The notes under the pieces are model-generated. The model was not told where the DNA came from. It saw only the letters and a program-made list of their open reading frames with translations, and ran no database searches. DNA of 64,000 bases from Caldimonas mangrovi (GTDB lineage: Bacteria; Pseudomonadota; Gammaproteobacteria; Burkholderiales; Burkholderiaceae_C): assembly GCF_023721835.1 (NCBI RefSeq), contig NZ_JAMKFE010000014.1:95472-159471 (forward strand), read 5' to 3'. This document shows positions 43,990 to 53,216 of this stretch, piece by piece (positions within the stretch are counted from its first letter, which is position 1; the number at the start of each line of letters is the position of its first letter). The position numbers and the translations under genes were made by a program.

Positions 43990-44352
43990 ATGAGCACAAA
44001 GTCCATCCTCACCGATGTCGTCCACGCCGCACGCTCCGCACGGTCCCGTGCCGGCGTCTGGTCTCTGGCACTGGCCGCCAGCGTGCTGTCTCCCGCCGCC
44101 CATGCGCAGGCAACGACGGCCAACTTCACGGCACTGCGCAACTTCCTGCAGCAGTTCGCTGACTTCATGACGGGGCCGTTCGGCAAGGCGGTGGTGGTGG
44201 TCTCCATCATCGCGGCCTTCTGCACCTGGGTGTTTGCGCCGCGCGACGGCATCTTCGGGCCCGTACTGCGCGTGGTGGTCGCGGGCATCGCCATCATGAA
44301 CGCGGCACTCTGGGTCGGCCAGCTGGGCGGCGGCGGCGGCATCGCGCTCTGA
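43990..44352 (+). CDS. VirB2/TrbC-like pilin
   Basis: A 120-aa precursor: a long signal peptide (cleaved near AAHAQA, residue 38), then a small mature protein with two helices (about 60-77 and 88-106) separated by the short basic loop APRDG. The end is GQLGGGGGIAL. This is the layout of VirB2/TrbC pilins. Order VirB3 before VirB2 differs from the Agrobacterium virB operon. An extracellular pilus is implied but not proven. Confidence 0.78.
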   Translation: MSTKSILTDVVHAARSARSRAGVWSLALAASVLSPAAHAQATTANFTALRNFLQQFADFMTGPFGKAVVVVSIIAAFCTWVFAPRDGIFGPVLRVVVAGIAIMNAALWVGQLGGGGGIAL

Positions 44353-44379
44353 TCGATCGAAAGTAACGGGGTCACACGC

Positions 44380-46917
44380 ATGGGCGCCAGAGAAAAAATC
44401 GGCACGGTCCTGGACTTGCACACCTGCTATGGGGTGTACAACGGGTTCGTGCTGACCAAGACCGGGTCGCTGATCGGCGCCATCGAGCTGACGGGGCGTG
44501 ACCCCAACGGCATGGCGCCGATCGACCACCAGGGTCTGATGCGCATCGTGCGGGTGATCTACAGCAAGCTGCCCAAGGACATCTCGATCACGCAGTACTA
44601 CTCGCATTTCGAGGGCGCCAAGGTCAGCCTGCGGCCGCGCGAGCATCCCATCAGCAACCTGATGTCACAGCGGCGCGAGGCCTACCTGAACAGCCGCGGG
44701 CTCTGCAACTCGCGGCTGATCCATTACTTCGAGATCCAGGCGCCGGAAAACTCCACCAAGCTCGACATCCCGGGGCTGATCAAGCACCTGGCGATGTCAC
44801 CGGTGAGCCCGGCCAGCCGGCGCATGGTCAAGCAGGTGATCTCCAAACAGGGGGCCCTGCTGTTCATCGCCGACCAGCTCGAGCGCCAGTCCTGGGCACT
44901 GAAAGACGCCCTGTCGGTCATCGAGACCAAGTGGTCCGGCATCATGGGTGCACGCCAGCTCGGCATCGAGGAGCTGTGGGCTCACATGCGCTTCCTGGCA
45001 ACGCTGCAGCCGCGCCGTCTCGACACCGCCATGCAGGAGACGCTGCCGGAAAGCAACTGGGACCACTTCATGACCAGCGGCGACGTGCGCCACATGCGGG
45101 TGGCCAACATGGACGTGCTGAAGGTCGACGACACCGAGCACCAGTACGTCAAGATCGGCGCCATCAGCCGGCTGGGCAACCCGGTGCGCGAGGGTCTGTG
45201 GGGCAACGGCGACGATGCGCCGGTGCACCTGCGCGGCAACTACCTGCTGATGCACCGCTTCACGCCGTTCACCGAGTTCAAGCGCTCGATGCTGTTCCAC
45301 AGCAAGCAGACCGAGCTGGAGCGTAGCGCGTTGAACCCCTGGGACGTGCTGCAGGGCCGCGAGCGTTCGCTCTACGAAAAACAGATGACGATGAAGCCCG
45401 CCATCGCCCAGAAGATCGAGGAGCTCGGCGAGGCCGAGGCGCTCGACGAGGTCTGGGGTCAGGGCCATGCCTTCGTCGCGGCATTCCATCAGAACCCGGC
45501 CAAGCTGCGCGATATGGTGCTGTCGCTCGACCGCGCCTGCTCCAATGCCGGCATTTCGGTGGTCTGGGAAGGCGTGGACCTGCCCTATGCCTACCAGACC
45601 ATCCAGCCGGGCGGGCAGCACAAGAGCATGCGCGACATCGTGATGAATGCCACGCAGAGCGCGGCCGCCTCGCTGGTCTACCAGAGTTCGCTGGGTCAGC
45701 CCTTCGTCGAGGACCTGGGCAACGAGGAAGCCCAGTACATCCTCGAGAGCAACGACGGCCGGCCGTTCTTCTACAGCAATTTCATCGGCGGACGCGCGAT
45801 GCTGGTCGGCATCGGCCCCATCCGCAGCGGCAAGACCTTCCTGAAGAACACGCTGGCGACGCACTTCCTGAAGTACGGTGGCGTCATCCGCGCCATCGAC
45901 ATCGACCCTGGCACCGAAACGCTGGCGCAGGCCTTCGGCGACGATGGCGGCATCTTCCGTGTCACGGCCGACGGCGCGCACGGCCTGAACCCCTTCGTCA
46001 ACTACCAGGGCGACGGCGACATCGGCTTCATCGTGCACATGACCGAGCTGCTGATCGAGATGATGCGGGCCAACGACGACCCGCTGCTGCAGACGCTGGC
46101 GCACAACGAGCAGGAGTACCTCGACGGTGCCATCCGCAAGACACTGCTGCTGCCCCCCGAGATGCGCACGCTCGACTCGCTGGTCGCGCACATGCCGATG
46201 CAGCTGGCGCAGAAGTTCACGCGCTGGACGCGCGGCAACGACCCGCAGATGGCCGGCCGCTACGCGCCGCTGTTCGCAGCCCAGCAGGACTCGGCCGGTG
46301 GTCTCGACAAGCGTGTGGCGGTCTACAACCTGCAGGCAGTGCGCGACGACGAAAACGGCATGCGGCCTTTGCTGCTGGAACTGTTCTATCGCATCACGCG
46401 AGCCTTCGAGGACCCGCGCCGGCGCGGCATCCCGAAGGAACTGCACGTCGACGAATGCCACCACGCGCTGCGGCTGAAGGCCTTCGCCGACTACCTCGTC
46501 GCCAAGGTGCGCACCTGGGGCAAGTGGGGCGCCGGGGTGCAGCTGTGGACGCAGTCGCCGGAGGAACTGCTGCACAGCGAGAGCTGGGCTGCGGTGCGCA
46601 GTGCCGCCAGCACCTTCGTCTTCATGGCCGATCCCAAGATGGACCCGGACCTCTATCTCGAGACCTTCCCCTTCCTGCAGCACGGCGAGTGCGAGGCGAT
46701 CCGCGGGCTCATCCCCAAGCGGCAGGCCTTCATCGTGCAGCAGGAGCTGGGCGTGTCCAAGGTGGTCAACCTGAGCGTGGAGCCGGAGCAGTACGTGATG
46801 AACACGTCGCATCCGCGCGAGGCGGCGATCCGCACCGCGCTGATCGAGGAGCACGGCTACGAGCGCGGCATGCAGCTGACGCTGCAGCGCTTCCGCGAGG
46901 AAAGGATCCTCAAGTGA
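44380..46917 (+). CDS. VirB4-like secretion ATPase
   Basis: An 845-aa VirB4/TrbE-type ATPase. The N-terminal domain (about 1-430) includes LHTCYGVYNGFVLTKTGSLIGAIEL. The C-terminal motor has Walker A GPIRSGKT at 479-486 and Walker B KELHVDECHH with D691/E692, plus the later QLWTQSPEELLHS. VirB4 energises pilus assembly and substrate transport, usually as a hexamer on the inner membrane with VirB3. Length is typical (about 790-850). It is the best-supported marker of a type IV secretion-like locus here. The next gene overlaps by 4 bp. Confidence 0.95.
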   Translation: MGAREKIGTVLDLHTCYGVYNGFVLTKTGSLIGAIELTGRDPNGMAPIDHQGLMRIVRVIYSKLPKDISITQYYSHFEGAKVSLRPREHPISNLMSQRREAYLNSRGLCNSRLIHYFEIQAPENSTKLDIPGLIKHLAMSPVSPASRRMVKQVISKQGALLFIADQLERQSWALKDALSVIETKWSGIMGARQLGIEELWAHMRFLATLQPRRLDTAMQETLPESNWDHFMTSGDVRHMRVANMDVLKVDDTEHQYVKIGAISRLGNPVREGLWGNGDDAPVHLRGNYLLMHRFTPFTEFKRSMLFHSKQTELERSALNPWDVLQGRERSLYEKQMTMKPAIAQKIEELGEAEALDEVWGQGHAFVAAFHQNPAKLRDMVLSLDRACSNAGISVVWEGVDLPYAYQTIQPGGQHKSMRDIVMNATQSAAASLVYQSSLGQPFVEDLGNEEAQYILESNDGRPFFYSNFIGGRAMLVGIGPIRSGKTFLKNTLATHFLKYGGVIRAIDIDPGTETLAQAFGDDGGIFRVTADGAHGLNPFVNYQGDGDIGFIVHMTELLIEMMRANDDPLLQTLAHNEQEYLDGAIRKTLLLPPEMRTLDSLVAHMPMQLAQKFTRWTRGNDPQMAGRYAPLFAAQQDSAGGLDKRVAVYNLQAVRDDENGMRPLLLELFYRITRAFEDPRRRGIPKELHVDECHHALRLKAFADYLVAKVRTWGKWGAGVQLWTQSPEELLHSESWAAVRSAASTFVFMADPKMDPDLYLETFPFLQHGECEAIRGLIPKRQAFIVQQELGVSKVVNLSVEPEQYVMNTSHPREAAIRTALIEEHGYERGMQLTLQRFREERILK

Positions 46918-48062
46918 AACGCGCGGCTCCATCCCGTGGCCGCCATGCGGCCCGCAGGCTGCGAGCCTGGGGCGCTGCCTGTGCCTGGCTGGTGCTGGGC
47001 ACCGGGTGGGCGGGCGCGCAGAGCGCGGCCGACCAGGAGATCGACGCCATCGTCGCCGAGATCGCGCAGTTGCCGCACGAGACCTTTGCGCAGGACCCGC
47101 AGCTGTGGCAGGAGGTGTTCGACCTGCTGGAGCAGTACTACGCCGCACGGCGCCAGGCCGGCGCGGCGCCGCCTTCGGCCCCGGCACCCGCAGCGGTGCC
47201 CAAACCTCCCGGCGCCGAGCCGCCGCCGCTGGAGGCCGACAACTTTCCGGCCGCCTTCCACGGTCTGGTGGCCGCCGCACGCAGCGTCGGCGGGCAAGAC
47301 CTGGCCGGGCTGCTGCTGTCCGACGGCATGAACGGCGGTGGCGCGCCCGGCGTTGGCGCAACCGCCGCCGTGGATGACGCCGCAAGGCGTGCAGGGGTGA
47401 GCTTTCCCAGCCCGGAGCAACTGCGATTGCTGATGACGCAGGTCGAAACCGCCAATGCGCGCAATCCCAACGCCGACACGCTGAACAAAGGCATGCGGGA
47501 CGCCCTCAACGGGCTGCAGGCGCGCGCCACGCAACAGCGCCAGGAACTCGATCGGCTGCAGCGCGTGGGCATGGGCGTGGCCAAGCGGCTCGAGCTGCTC
47601 GACTCGATCGTCGGCCGCGCGGGCGGCCTCGATCTGCAGGCTCCCGCGGTGTCCGCTGCCCAGCTGACCGAGCTGCGCTCGATGCTGAGCGGCGTGCGCA
47701 GCGCGCAGGACCAGGACATGGGACGCGTCGGTGCCCACGAGGTGCAGGGGATGCTCTGGGCCTCGCGCAACAACCCGCGCGATGGAGCCGCCGGGGTGCC
47801 GGCCGGTCACGGCGAGCTGGTGCAGTCGGTGACGCGGCGCATCGAGGCGTTGCGCGCGCAGCAGGACATGGCAGAGGCGCTGCGTTCGCTGCAGATCGGC
47901 CAACAGGAGCTGTACCTGGCGGCGCTGGACGCCCTGGCGCGCGAAGAGTCGGTGAAGGCGGCGGCGCTGCACCAGGGTGGCCGTGCCCAGCAGCAGCTGC
48001 AGCAGGTCAGTGAAGAAACCAAGCGCCTGTCGAGCGCCGTAGAACGCCTGCTGACGAGATAG
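46914..48062 (+). CDS. Exported coiled-coil protein in the VirB5 position
   Basis: A 382-aa protein with a signal peptide (about 1-36, cleaved near GAQSA), a Pro/Ala-rich linker (about 83-105), and helical coiled-coil regions (QARATQQRQELDRLQRVGMG; QQLQQVSEETKRLSSAVERL at the end). GTG 46914 overlaps the virB4 stop (GTGA) behind AGGAAAGGA. Its position after VirB4 and its helical, periplasmic nature fit VirB5/TrbJ, but I see no diagnostic motif. It is longer than usual VirB5 (about 220-260). Confidence 0.65.
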   Translation: MKRAAPSRGRHAARRLRAWGAACAWLVLGTGWAGAQSAADQEIDAIVAEIAQLPHETFAQDPQLWQEVFDLLEQYYAARRQAGAAPPSAPAPAAVPKPPGAEPPPLEADNFPAAFHGLVAAARSVGGQDLAGLLLSDGMNGGGAPGVGATAAVDDAARRAGVSFPSPEQLRLLMTQVETANARNPNADTLNKGMRDALNGLQARATQQRQELDRLQRVGMGVAKRLELLDSIVGRAGGLDLQAPAVSAAQLTELRSMLSGVRSAQDQDMGRVGAHEVQGMLWASRNNPRDGAAGVPAGHGELVQSVTRRIEALRAQQDMAEALRSLQIGQQELYLAALDALAREESVKAAALHQGGRAQQQLQQVSEETKRLSSAVERLLTR

Positions 48063-48179
48063 CAGGCAACAGGAATCGCGGAGGGAGCGCCCGTGCGTGG
48101 CGCGCCCTTCGCGTGGCAGCCGCGGGGCGTGTCGTTCACGCCCCGCGGCTGACTCGAGATCAAGGAACAGAGCAAGCGA

Positions 48180-49193
48180 GTGCCCCCCGTGCTGCCCATC
48201 CCCTCCAGGCTGAGAAGCCTGTTCGCTTGTCTGGCCCTTGGTCTGCTGTTGTGGGGGTGGGCGGTACCCGCTCACGCGGTTTCGGTTCCGGCGCTGCACG
48301 AGATCTTCGAGTCGTTCGACCAGGTCTCGCAGCAGATCACGGACTCCATCAGCAATGCGCTGGGCACGTCGCAGATCAGCACCATCGTCAACGTGCTGTT
48401 CGCGTCGTTCGCGCTGTTCCTGTTCGTGTGGAAGTTCGCCGGCTTCGCGCTGCGCGGCTTCAACATGCTGGACCTGATGACGTTGATGCTGTCGATCTTC
48501 TTCGTTTACATCCTGCTGACCGGCTACCAGGCCATCTTCCCGCCCATCATCGGCGCCGGCCGCCACATCGCCAACGTGCTCGGCAGCGGCATCAGCGGCC
48601 GCGACCCGACGATCAGCATGGCCGAAGCCATCTTCGGCATGATCGGCTCGGTCGATTTCGAGGCCGGCTGCAGCGGCCTGAGCTGCCTGGGGGCCGACAT
48701 CCTGTCGTGGCCGGCCGCGCTGGTCGCCTACGCGATCGTCATCATCCTCGGCATCATCGCGACGCTGGTGGAACTGTGGACGCTGTGGGGCTTCCAGATC
48801 GCCTATGCCATCGGCTGGTTCACGATTCCCTTCCTGCTGTTCGAGCGCCTGTCGTTCCTGTTCGACGGCTGGCTGAAGTTCTTCTTCGGCATGCTGGTGT
48901 ACATCATGGTGGCCAACGTCAACCTCGGCGTCGTGCTGCTCGGGCTGGAGATCATGTTCGGCGTGGCCCACGGCACCAATGACATCCCTGCGCAAACGGT
49001 CACGGTGGACGGCTTCTTCGACATCATGGGGATGATCGTCTTCCTGGTCGTCGGCATCGCGTCGCTGTATTCCACCGGCAAGTTCGCGTCGGCCATCGTC
49101 CACTCGGCGGCCGGCGGCGGCATCGGCGACGTGGTCCAGAAGGCCGCGCAAGCCACTGCCACCGCGGCCGGCGCCGCCGTCGCACTCCTGTAG
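48180..49193 (+). CDS. VirB6/TrbL-like membrane protein, copy 1
   Basis: A 337-aa polytopic protein with an N-terminal signal-like segment (cleavage near AHAVS) and about six further helices. STIVNVLFASFALFLFVWKF and the motif RLSFLFDGWLKFFFGMLVY recur in the next two genes. VirB6 proteins form part of the inner-membrane channel. It is preceded by a short 117-bp gap, the largest in the locus. The start is GTG 48180. C-terminal residues are Ala/Thr-rich. Confidence 0.8.
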   Translation: MPPVLPIPSRLRSLFACLALGLLLWGWAVPAHAVSVPALHEIFESFDQVSQQITDSISNALGTSQISTIVNVLFASFALFLFVWKFAGFALRGFNMLDLMTLMLSIFFVYILLTGYQAIFPPIIGAGRHIANVLGSGISGRDPTISMAEAIFGMIGSVDFEAGCSGLSCLGADILSWPAALVAYAIVIILGIIATLVELWTLWGFQIAYAIGWFTIPFLLFERLSFLFDGWLKFFFGMLVYIMVANVNLGVVLLGLEIMFGVAHGTNDIPAQTVTVDGFFDIMGMIVFLVVGIASLYSTGKFASAIVHSAAGGGIGDVVQKAAQATATAAGAAVALL

Positions 49194-49207
49194 CCGAGGT
49201 GTCCTCG

Positions 49208-50668
49208 ATGCTGTCCTTTCTGCGCGCTCCCTGCTCCGGCGCCTCGCTGCTTCGCGCCTGCAAGCTGCTGTTGCTGGCTCTCTGGCTGACCGGCGCGGCC
49301 GTGCCCGCGCAGGCCGGCGTCGACGACGCGTTCAACCAGATCCGGGAGTATGAGGACGCGATGGTCGAACGCGTCACCGACGTCGTCGAGAGCGACGAGG
49401 TCAACGACATCGCGAACACCTTCTTCCTGGTGATGGCTCTGGCGCTGTTCGTGCTGAAGTGCACCGCCTACGCATTGCGCGGGTTCGACCTGGCCGACAT
49501 GTTCCAGACCATGATGCAGATCATGATCACCGGCTTCATGATGGTCTCGTTCACCGTCATCGTGCCGGCCATCTTCAATGCGGCGTTGTATGTCGGGCAG
49601 GCGCTGCTCGCCGGCCTCGGAGGCATCTCGTTCAACTCGAACGAGGCCCGGGACCTGCCGACGTCGCTGGTGGCCATGCTGGTGAAGTACGGCGGCACGA
49701 TCGGCCCGGAGTGCGACGTCGACTGGTACAACCCCTTCAGCGCGCTGGACTGCATCAAGAACGGCGTCGTCTCGGTCATCGCGACGTTCATCATGACCAT
49801 CATCATCGGCCTGCTGTGCATCGCGGTGACGCTGGTCGACATCTGGGGCTTCTGGCTGTATGCGATCGCGCTGGCGCTCGGCAAGCTGCTGGTGCCCTTC
49901 ACGTTGTACCGTCGCCTGAGCTTCCTGTTCGACGGCTGGCTGCGCTTCTACTTCGGGGCGCTGGTCTACCTGATCCTGGCACAGGCCAACGTGGCGCTGG
50001 TGGCCGTGGCCATCCTCACCTTCCTGGGTACCACGGTGCAGGCGGTCTCCACGGGCTCGTTCACGGCACCGGCACAGCCGCCGATCAAGGACCTGGCCGA
50101 CATCCTGGGCATGGTGCTGTTCTGTGGCGTGGGCATCTTCACGCTGTTCGCCACCGGCCGCTTTGCCGGTGCCATCGTCGCCGGTGCCGGGGCGGGCGGG
50201 TTGAATTTCGCCAAGATCGCCCAGTCGGTGGTGCGCATCGTGGCGGCGCCGGTGATGGTCGCCGCCACTGGCGTGAAGGGCGCCGTGCAGGGCGTGAAGG
50301 ACAAGAAGGCCTCGCTGGCCGCGCAGCAGCGCGAGGAACGCGCGGCCCGCCGCGCGGCACGTGGTGGCGGCTCCCCGCGCCCGCGCCCCGCCAACGCGCC
50401 GGCGCGGCCCCCGGCACCCGCACCCAGCCTGAGCTTCGGCCAGTTCATCGGCGCCGCGGCAGGCGGCATGGCGCGGGCCTACCGCGATGCCGGGCTGCGC
50501 AGCATGAACCGCAACCGCTCGTTCCGGCGCGGCTACAACTTCGTCAAGGGCGGCAACAGCTCGAGCGGTGGCCGCGGTGGCGGTTCGCGTGACCGCCACA
50601 CGCAGGCGCAGATGGACGCCGACCGCTGGATGCAGGACAACGCATCGCGCAGCGGAGCGGGCACGTGA
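49208..50668 (+). CDS. VirB6/TrbL-like membrane protein, copy 2, long C-terminal tail
   Basis: A 486-aa member of the same family: signal-like start (AVPAQAG), helices at about 62-82, 95-125 and beyond, and the shared motif RLSFLFDGWLRFYFGALVY. Unlike its neighbours it has a 120-residue basic, Gly/Arg/Pro-rich tail (from about 365), ending in SSSGGRGGGSRDRHTQAQMDADRW. Such a tail would face the cytoplasm or periplasm and may bind a partner or nucleic acid. ATG 49208 has GAGG 8 bp upstream. It overlaps copy 3 by 4 bp. Confidence 0.8.
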   Translation: MLSFLRAPCSGASLLRACKLLLLALWLTGAAVPAQAGVDDAFNQIREYEDAMVERVTDVVESDEVNDIANTFFLVMALALFVLKCTAYALRGFDLADMFQTMMQIMITGFMMVSFTVIVPAIFNAALYVGQALLAGLGGISFNSNEARDLPTSLVAMLVKYGGTIGPECDVDWYNPFSALDCIKNGVVSVIATFIMTIIIGLLCIAVTLVDIWGFWLYAIALALGKLLVPFTLYRRLSFLFDGWLRFYFGALVYLILAQANVALVAVAILTFLGTTVQAVSTGSFTAPAQPPIKDLADILGMVLFCGVGIFTLFATGRFAGAIVAGAGAGGLNFAKIAQSVVRIVAAPVMVAATGVKGAVQGVKDKKASLAAQQREERAARRAARGGGSPRPRPANAPARPPAPAPSLSFGQFIGAAAGGMARAYRDAGLRSMNRNRSFRRGYNFVKGGNSSSGGRGGGSRDRHTQAQMDADRWMQDNASRSGAGT

Positions 50669-51651
50669 GCGCCTTCGCCGCCCGGACGTGCGTGCGGGGT
50701 GCGCTGCAGCTCGGGCTCGGTCTCGGGCTCGGCCTGCTGCTGTGTGCCGAACCGGCGCACGCGCAGCAGATCCCCGTGGTGCACGACGTCTTCGTGGCGC
50801 TCGAGGAGATGGGCGACAAGCTGACCGAGGCGGTCTCCAACGGATTGCAGACGGCGCAGGTGTCGAACATCGTCAATGTGCTGTTCGCCTTCTTCGCGCT
50901 GATGACCTTCGTCTGGAGGTTCGTCGCCTTCGGCATGCGCGGCTTCAATCTGCACGACATCCTCGAGCTGATGTTCGCGATCTTCTTCGTCTACCTGCTG
51001 CTCACCGCGTATCGCACGCTGGTGCCGGCGATGGCGGCGGCGGGACGCTACGTGGGCGACGCGCTGGCCGACGGGCTGATCGGCACCGAGGACGACATGA
51101 CGCTGGCCGAATCCATCTTCGTCAAGGTGCTGACGCTCAGCCTCAAGGCCGAGTGCCCCGGATTCTGGGGGTGCTGGGAGAACCCGCTGCCGATGCTGGT
51201 GACCTGGATCGGCAACTTCGTGCTGATCGTGCTGGGCATCATCGCCACGGTGGTCGAGGTGTGGATGCAGTGGGGTTTCGAGATCGCCTATGCGGTGGGC
51301 TGGATCACCCTGCCCTTCCTGCTGTTCCGCAAGCTGGCCTTTCTGTTCGACGGCTGGCTGCGCTTTTTTCTCAGCGTGATCATGTACGACATCGTCGCGA
51401 AGGTGACGCTGTCCGTGGTGCTGGTGTGCTTCTCGGTGCTCACCGGGCGCATTCCCGGCGCGATGGGCGCGACCATCGACGTCACCGGCCCCTACAGCCT
51501 GGTGGCGCTGTTCCTGTTCGTCGTCGTCGGCATGTTCGTGCTGGCCACCACCGGCCGCTTCTCGCTGGCGCTGGTCTCGGGTGTGAAGGGCGTGGGCGGT
51601 GTGCTGCAGGACATGGCGGGCGGTGCGGCGCGTGCCACGAGCGGCCGCTGA
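50665..51651 (+). CDS. VirB6/TrbL-like membrane protein, copy 3
   Basis: A 328-aa paralogue most similar to copy 1: SNIVNVLFAFFALMTFVWRF, FFVYLLLTAYRTLVP, QWGFEIAYAVGWITLPFLLF and KLAFLFDGWLRFF repeat in the same order. GTG 50665 overlaps the previous stop (GTGA). The three tandem copies are about equally spaced in design and probably act together, for example as a hetero-oligomeric channel. Conventional systems have one VirB6. Confidence 0.8.
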   Translation: MSAFAARTCVRGALQLGLGLGLGLLLCAEPAHAQQIPVVHDVFVALEEMGDKLTEAVSNGLQTAQVSNIVNVLFAFFALMTFVWRFVAFGMRGFNLHDILELMFAIFFVYLLLTAYRTLVPAMAAAGRYVGDALADGLIGTEDDMTLAESIFVKVLTLSLKAECPGFWGCWENPLPMLVTWIGNFVLIVLGIIATVVEVWMQWGFEIAYAVGWITLPFLLFRKLAFLFDGWLRFFLSVIMYDIVAKVTLSVVLVCFSVLTGRIPGAMGATIDVTGPYSLVALFLFVVVGMFVLATTGRFSLALVSGVKGVGGVLQDMAGGAARATSGR

Positions 51652-51861
51652 CCGGCGGGATTCCGGACAAGCCCCGCAGCGGTGTGCGGCATCCCGCACA
51701 CCTGCATCGGCTGCGCCGGCATGGAAGCACCGGGGCAAGCCGCGCGCGAACGTCGGCCGCTCATCGCCGGGCTGGCACGGAAATCGCGCAGGCCTGCGAT
51801 GGCTCGGGGCGCTTCGGGCAACGCGAGCCAAACACGAAGATCAAGTCTCACCGGAGGCCCC

Positions 51862-52683
51862 ATGTTGTCATTTCTGCCACGCGCCCGCTTCGGGCTTCAC
51901 TTCTCCTGGCGGCCGTTGTTGGCCTTCGCCTGCGCGGCGATGCTGATGGCCGTGTCGCAGCATGCCGCTGCGTTCGCCTGCGGCGCAGCGCCGTCCGCCT
52001 ATTTCGACGGCAAGAGCGGGTTCGACAAGTTCGACGATCCCACCGGCTTTCCCGTCTTCAACAAGCATCACTGCTACGGCAACCCGATCTTCAGCACCAA
52101 CGGCAAGGACACCTACACGTCCAACCCGTTCGGCAACCGCATCATGACCAACAGCGGGTTCGGCTACCAGTGCTTCGAGCTGGCGCAGCGCTACTTCGGC
52201 TTCAAGTTCAACAAGTGGATCATCATGCCGTCGGCCAAGAACATGTGCGACTGGCCGCTGCCGCAAGGGGTCAAGCGCTTCCGGCCGGGCCAGGGCACGC
52301 CGGTGCCGGGCGACCTGTTCGTGTTCGGCGGCGGCCAGTGCGGCGCCAGCCAGGAGCATGGCCACGTGGCGGTCGTCACGCGCGTCTACAACGACGAGAG
52401 CGTGCAGATCATCCAGCAGAACATGCGCAGCGAAAGCTCCACCGTCGTCAACATCCGCATGTCCTGCGCCTGCGCGATCCTGCACGCCGAGGACAACAAG
52501 CTGGCGAACGCGCCGCGCACCGGCACGCCGACCGACGCCTGGGGCCCCGACAGCTACCCGGCCGATGCCGGGCCGGTGCACACCGGCGGCGGCAACCTGT
52601 TGAGCAAGCCCGAGAACGCCTGCCGCTGCTCGTCGGACGATCCGGACAAGGTGTGGCCGTTGTGCTGCAAGGGCGGTGACTGA
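51862..52683 (+). CDS. Exported CHAP-domain amidase/peptidase
   Basis: A 273-aa secreted protein: signal peptide ending near AAAFA (about residue 37), then a CHAP-type cysteine peptidase region with C104 in GYQCFELAQRYFG and H168 in EHGHVAVVTRV. Up to ten or more other cysteines, many in the C-terminal NACRCSSDD ... LCCKGGD, suggest disulfides. CHAP proteins cut peptidoglycan cross-links; in this place it could do the job of VirB1, opening the wall for the secretion apparatus. ATG 51862 follows CGGAGG at 51852-51857. A 210-bp non-coding gap separates it from copy 3. Confidence 0.85.
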   Translation: MLSFLPRARFGLHFSWRPLLAFACAAMLMAVSQHAAAFACGAAPSAYFDGKSGFDKFDDPTGFPVFNKHHCYGNPIFSTNGKDTYTSNPFGNRIMTNSGFGYQCFELAQRYFGFKFNKWIIMPSAKNMCDWPLPQGVKRFRPGQGTPVPGDLFVFGGGQCGASQEHGHVAVVTRVYNDESVQIIQQNMRSESSTVVNIRMSCACAILHAEDNKLANAPRTGTPTDAWGPDSYPADAGPVHTGGGNLLSKPENACRCSSDDPDKVWPLCCKGGD

Positions 52684-52771
52684 AGCGCTCGCCCGGCGTT
52701 CGCGCCGGGCGGGATCCTGCACGCCGGCGGGGCCGGTCGTGCGTTGCGCCGCATACCGCGGCGTGCTCGGG

Positions 52772-53128
52772 TCAGGAAGTCTCGTCGGCCGGCTGAGCGG
52801 CCGCCGCCGGCTCGGAGTCGGCGCCCGGCCCGCGGTGCAGCGACAGCGCGTAGTGCCCGACCGCATCGGCGATGCCGTCGACGGCGAGCGCCTGCGCCAG
52901 CAGCGCGGCGACGACAACCGAGGTGTCCGGCCTCATGCGCAGCTTGCGCTGCACGTCGATGCGCAGCGCGAGCGCGGACTGGAACAGCTCCTCGGGGATC
53001 GGGATCCAGCGCACGCCCGACTTGGCCTGTGCATCCTGTTGCCGGCGCTTGCCGGTGTCCAGACGATAGACCTTGCCGGCGTCGCGCGGCGCATTGTTCC
53101 TGCGGGGCGTGGGGGCAGCGTTCTTCAT
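52772..53128 (-). CDS. Small basic hypothetical protein
   Basis: A 118-aa protein with a basic, disordered-looking N terminus (MKNAAPTPRRNNAPRDAGK), a central WIPIPEELFQSALALRIDVQ, and DTSVVVAALLAQALAVDGIADAV helices. It converges on the CHAP gene. Possibly a DNA-binding or plasmid-maintenance-type accessory to the secretion-like locus, but no family is recognised and the function is not claimed. Confidence 0.5.
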   Translation of the reverse strand: MKNAAPTPRRNNAPRDAGKVYRLDTGKRRQQDAQAKSGVRWIPIPEELFQSALALRIDVQRKLRMRPDTSVVVAALLAQALAVDGIADAVGHYALSLHRGPGADSEPAAAAQPADETS

Positions 53129-53216
53129 GCGGCGTCTCTCCTTCGCGCCGCAAGAACGCAAGTTCCGAGCCTGCGGAATGCTCCGCCACGCTGCGATGCG
53201 CGCTCGGCAGGCTGGC

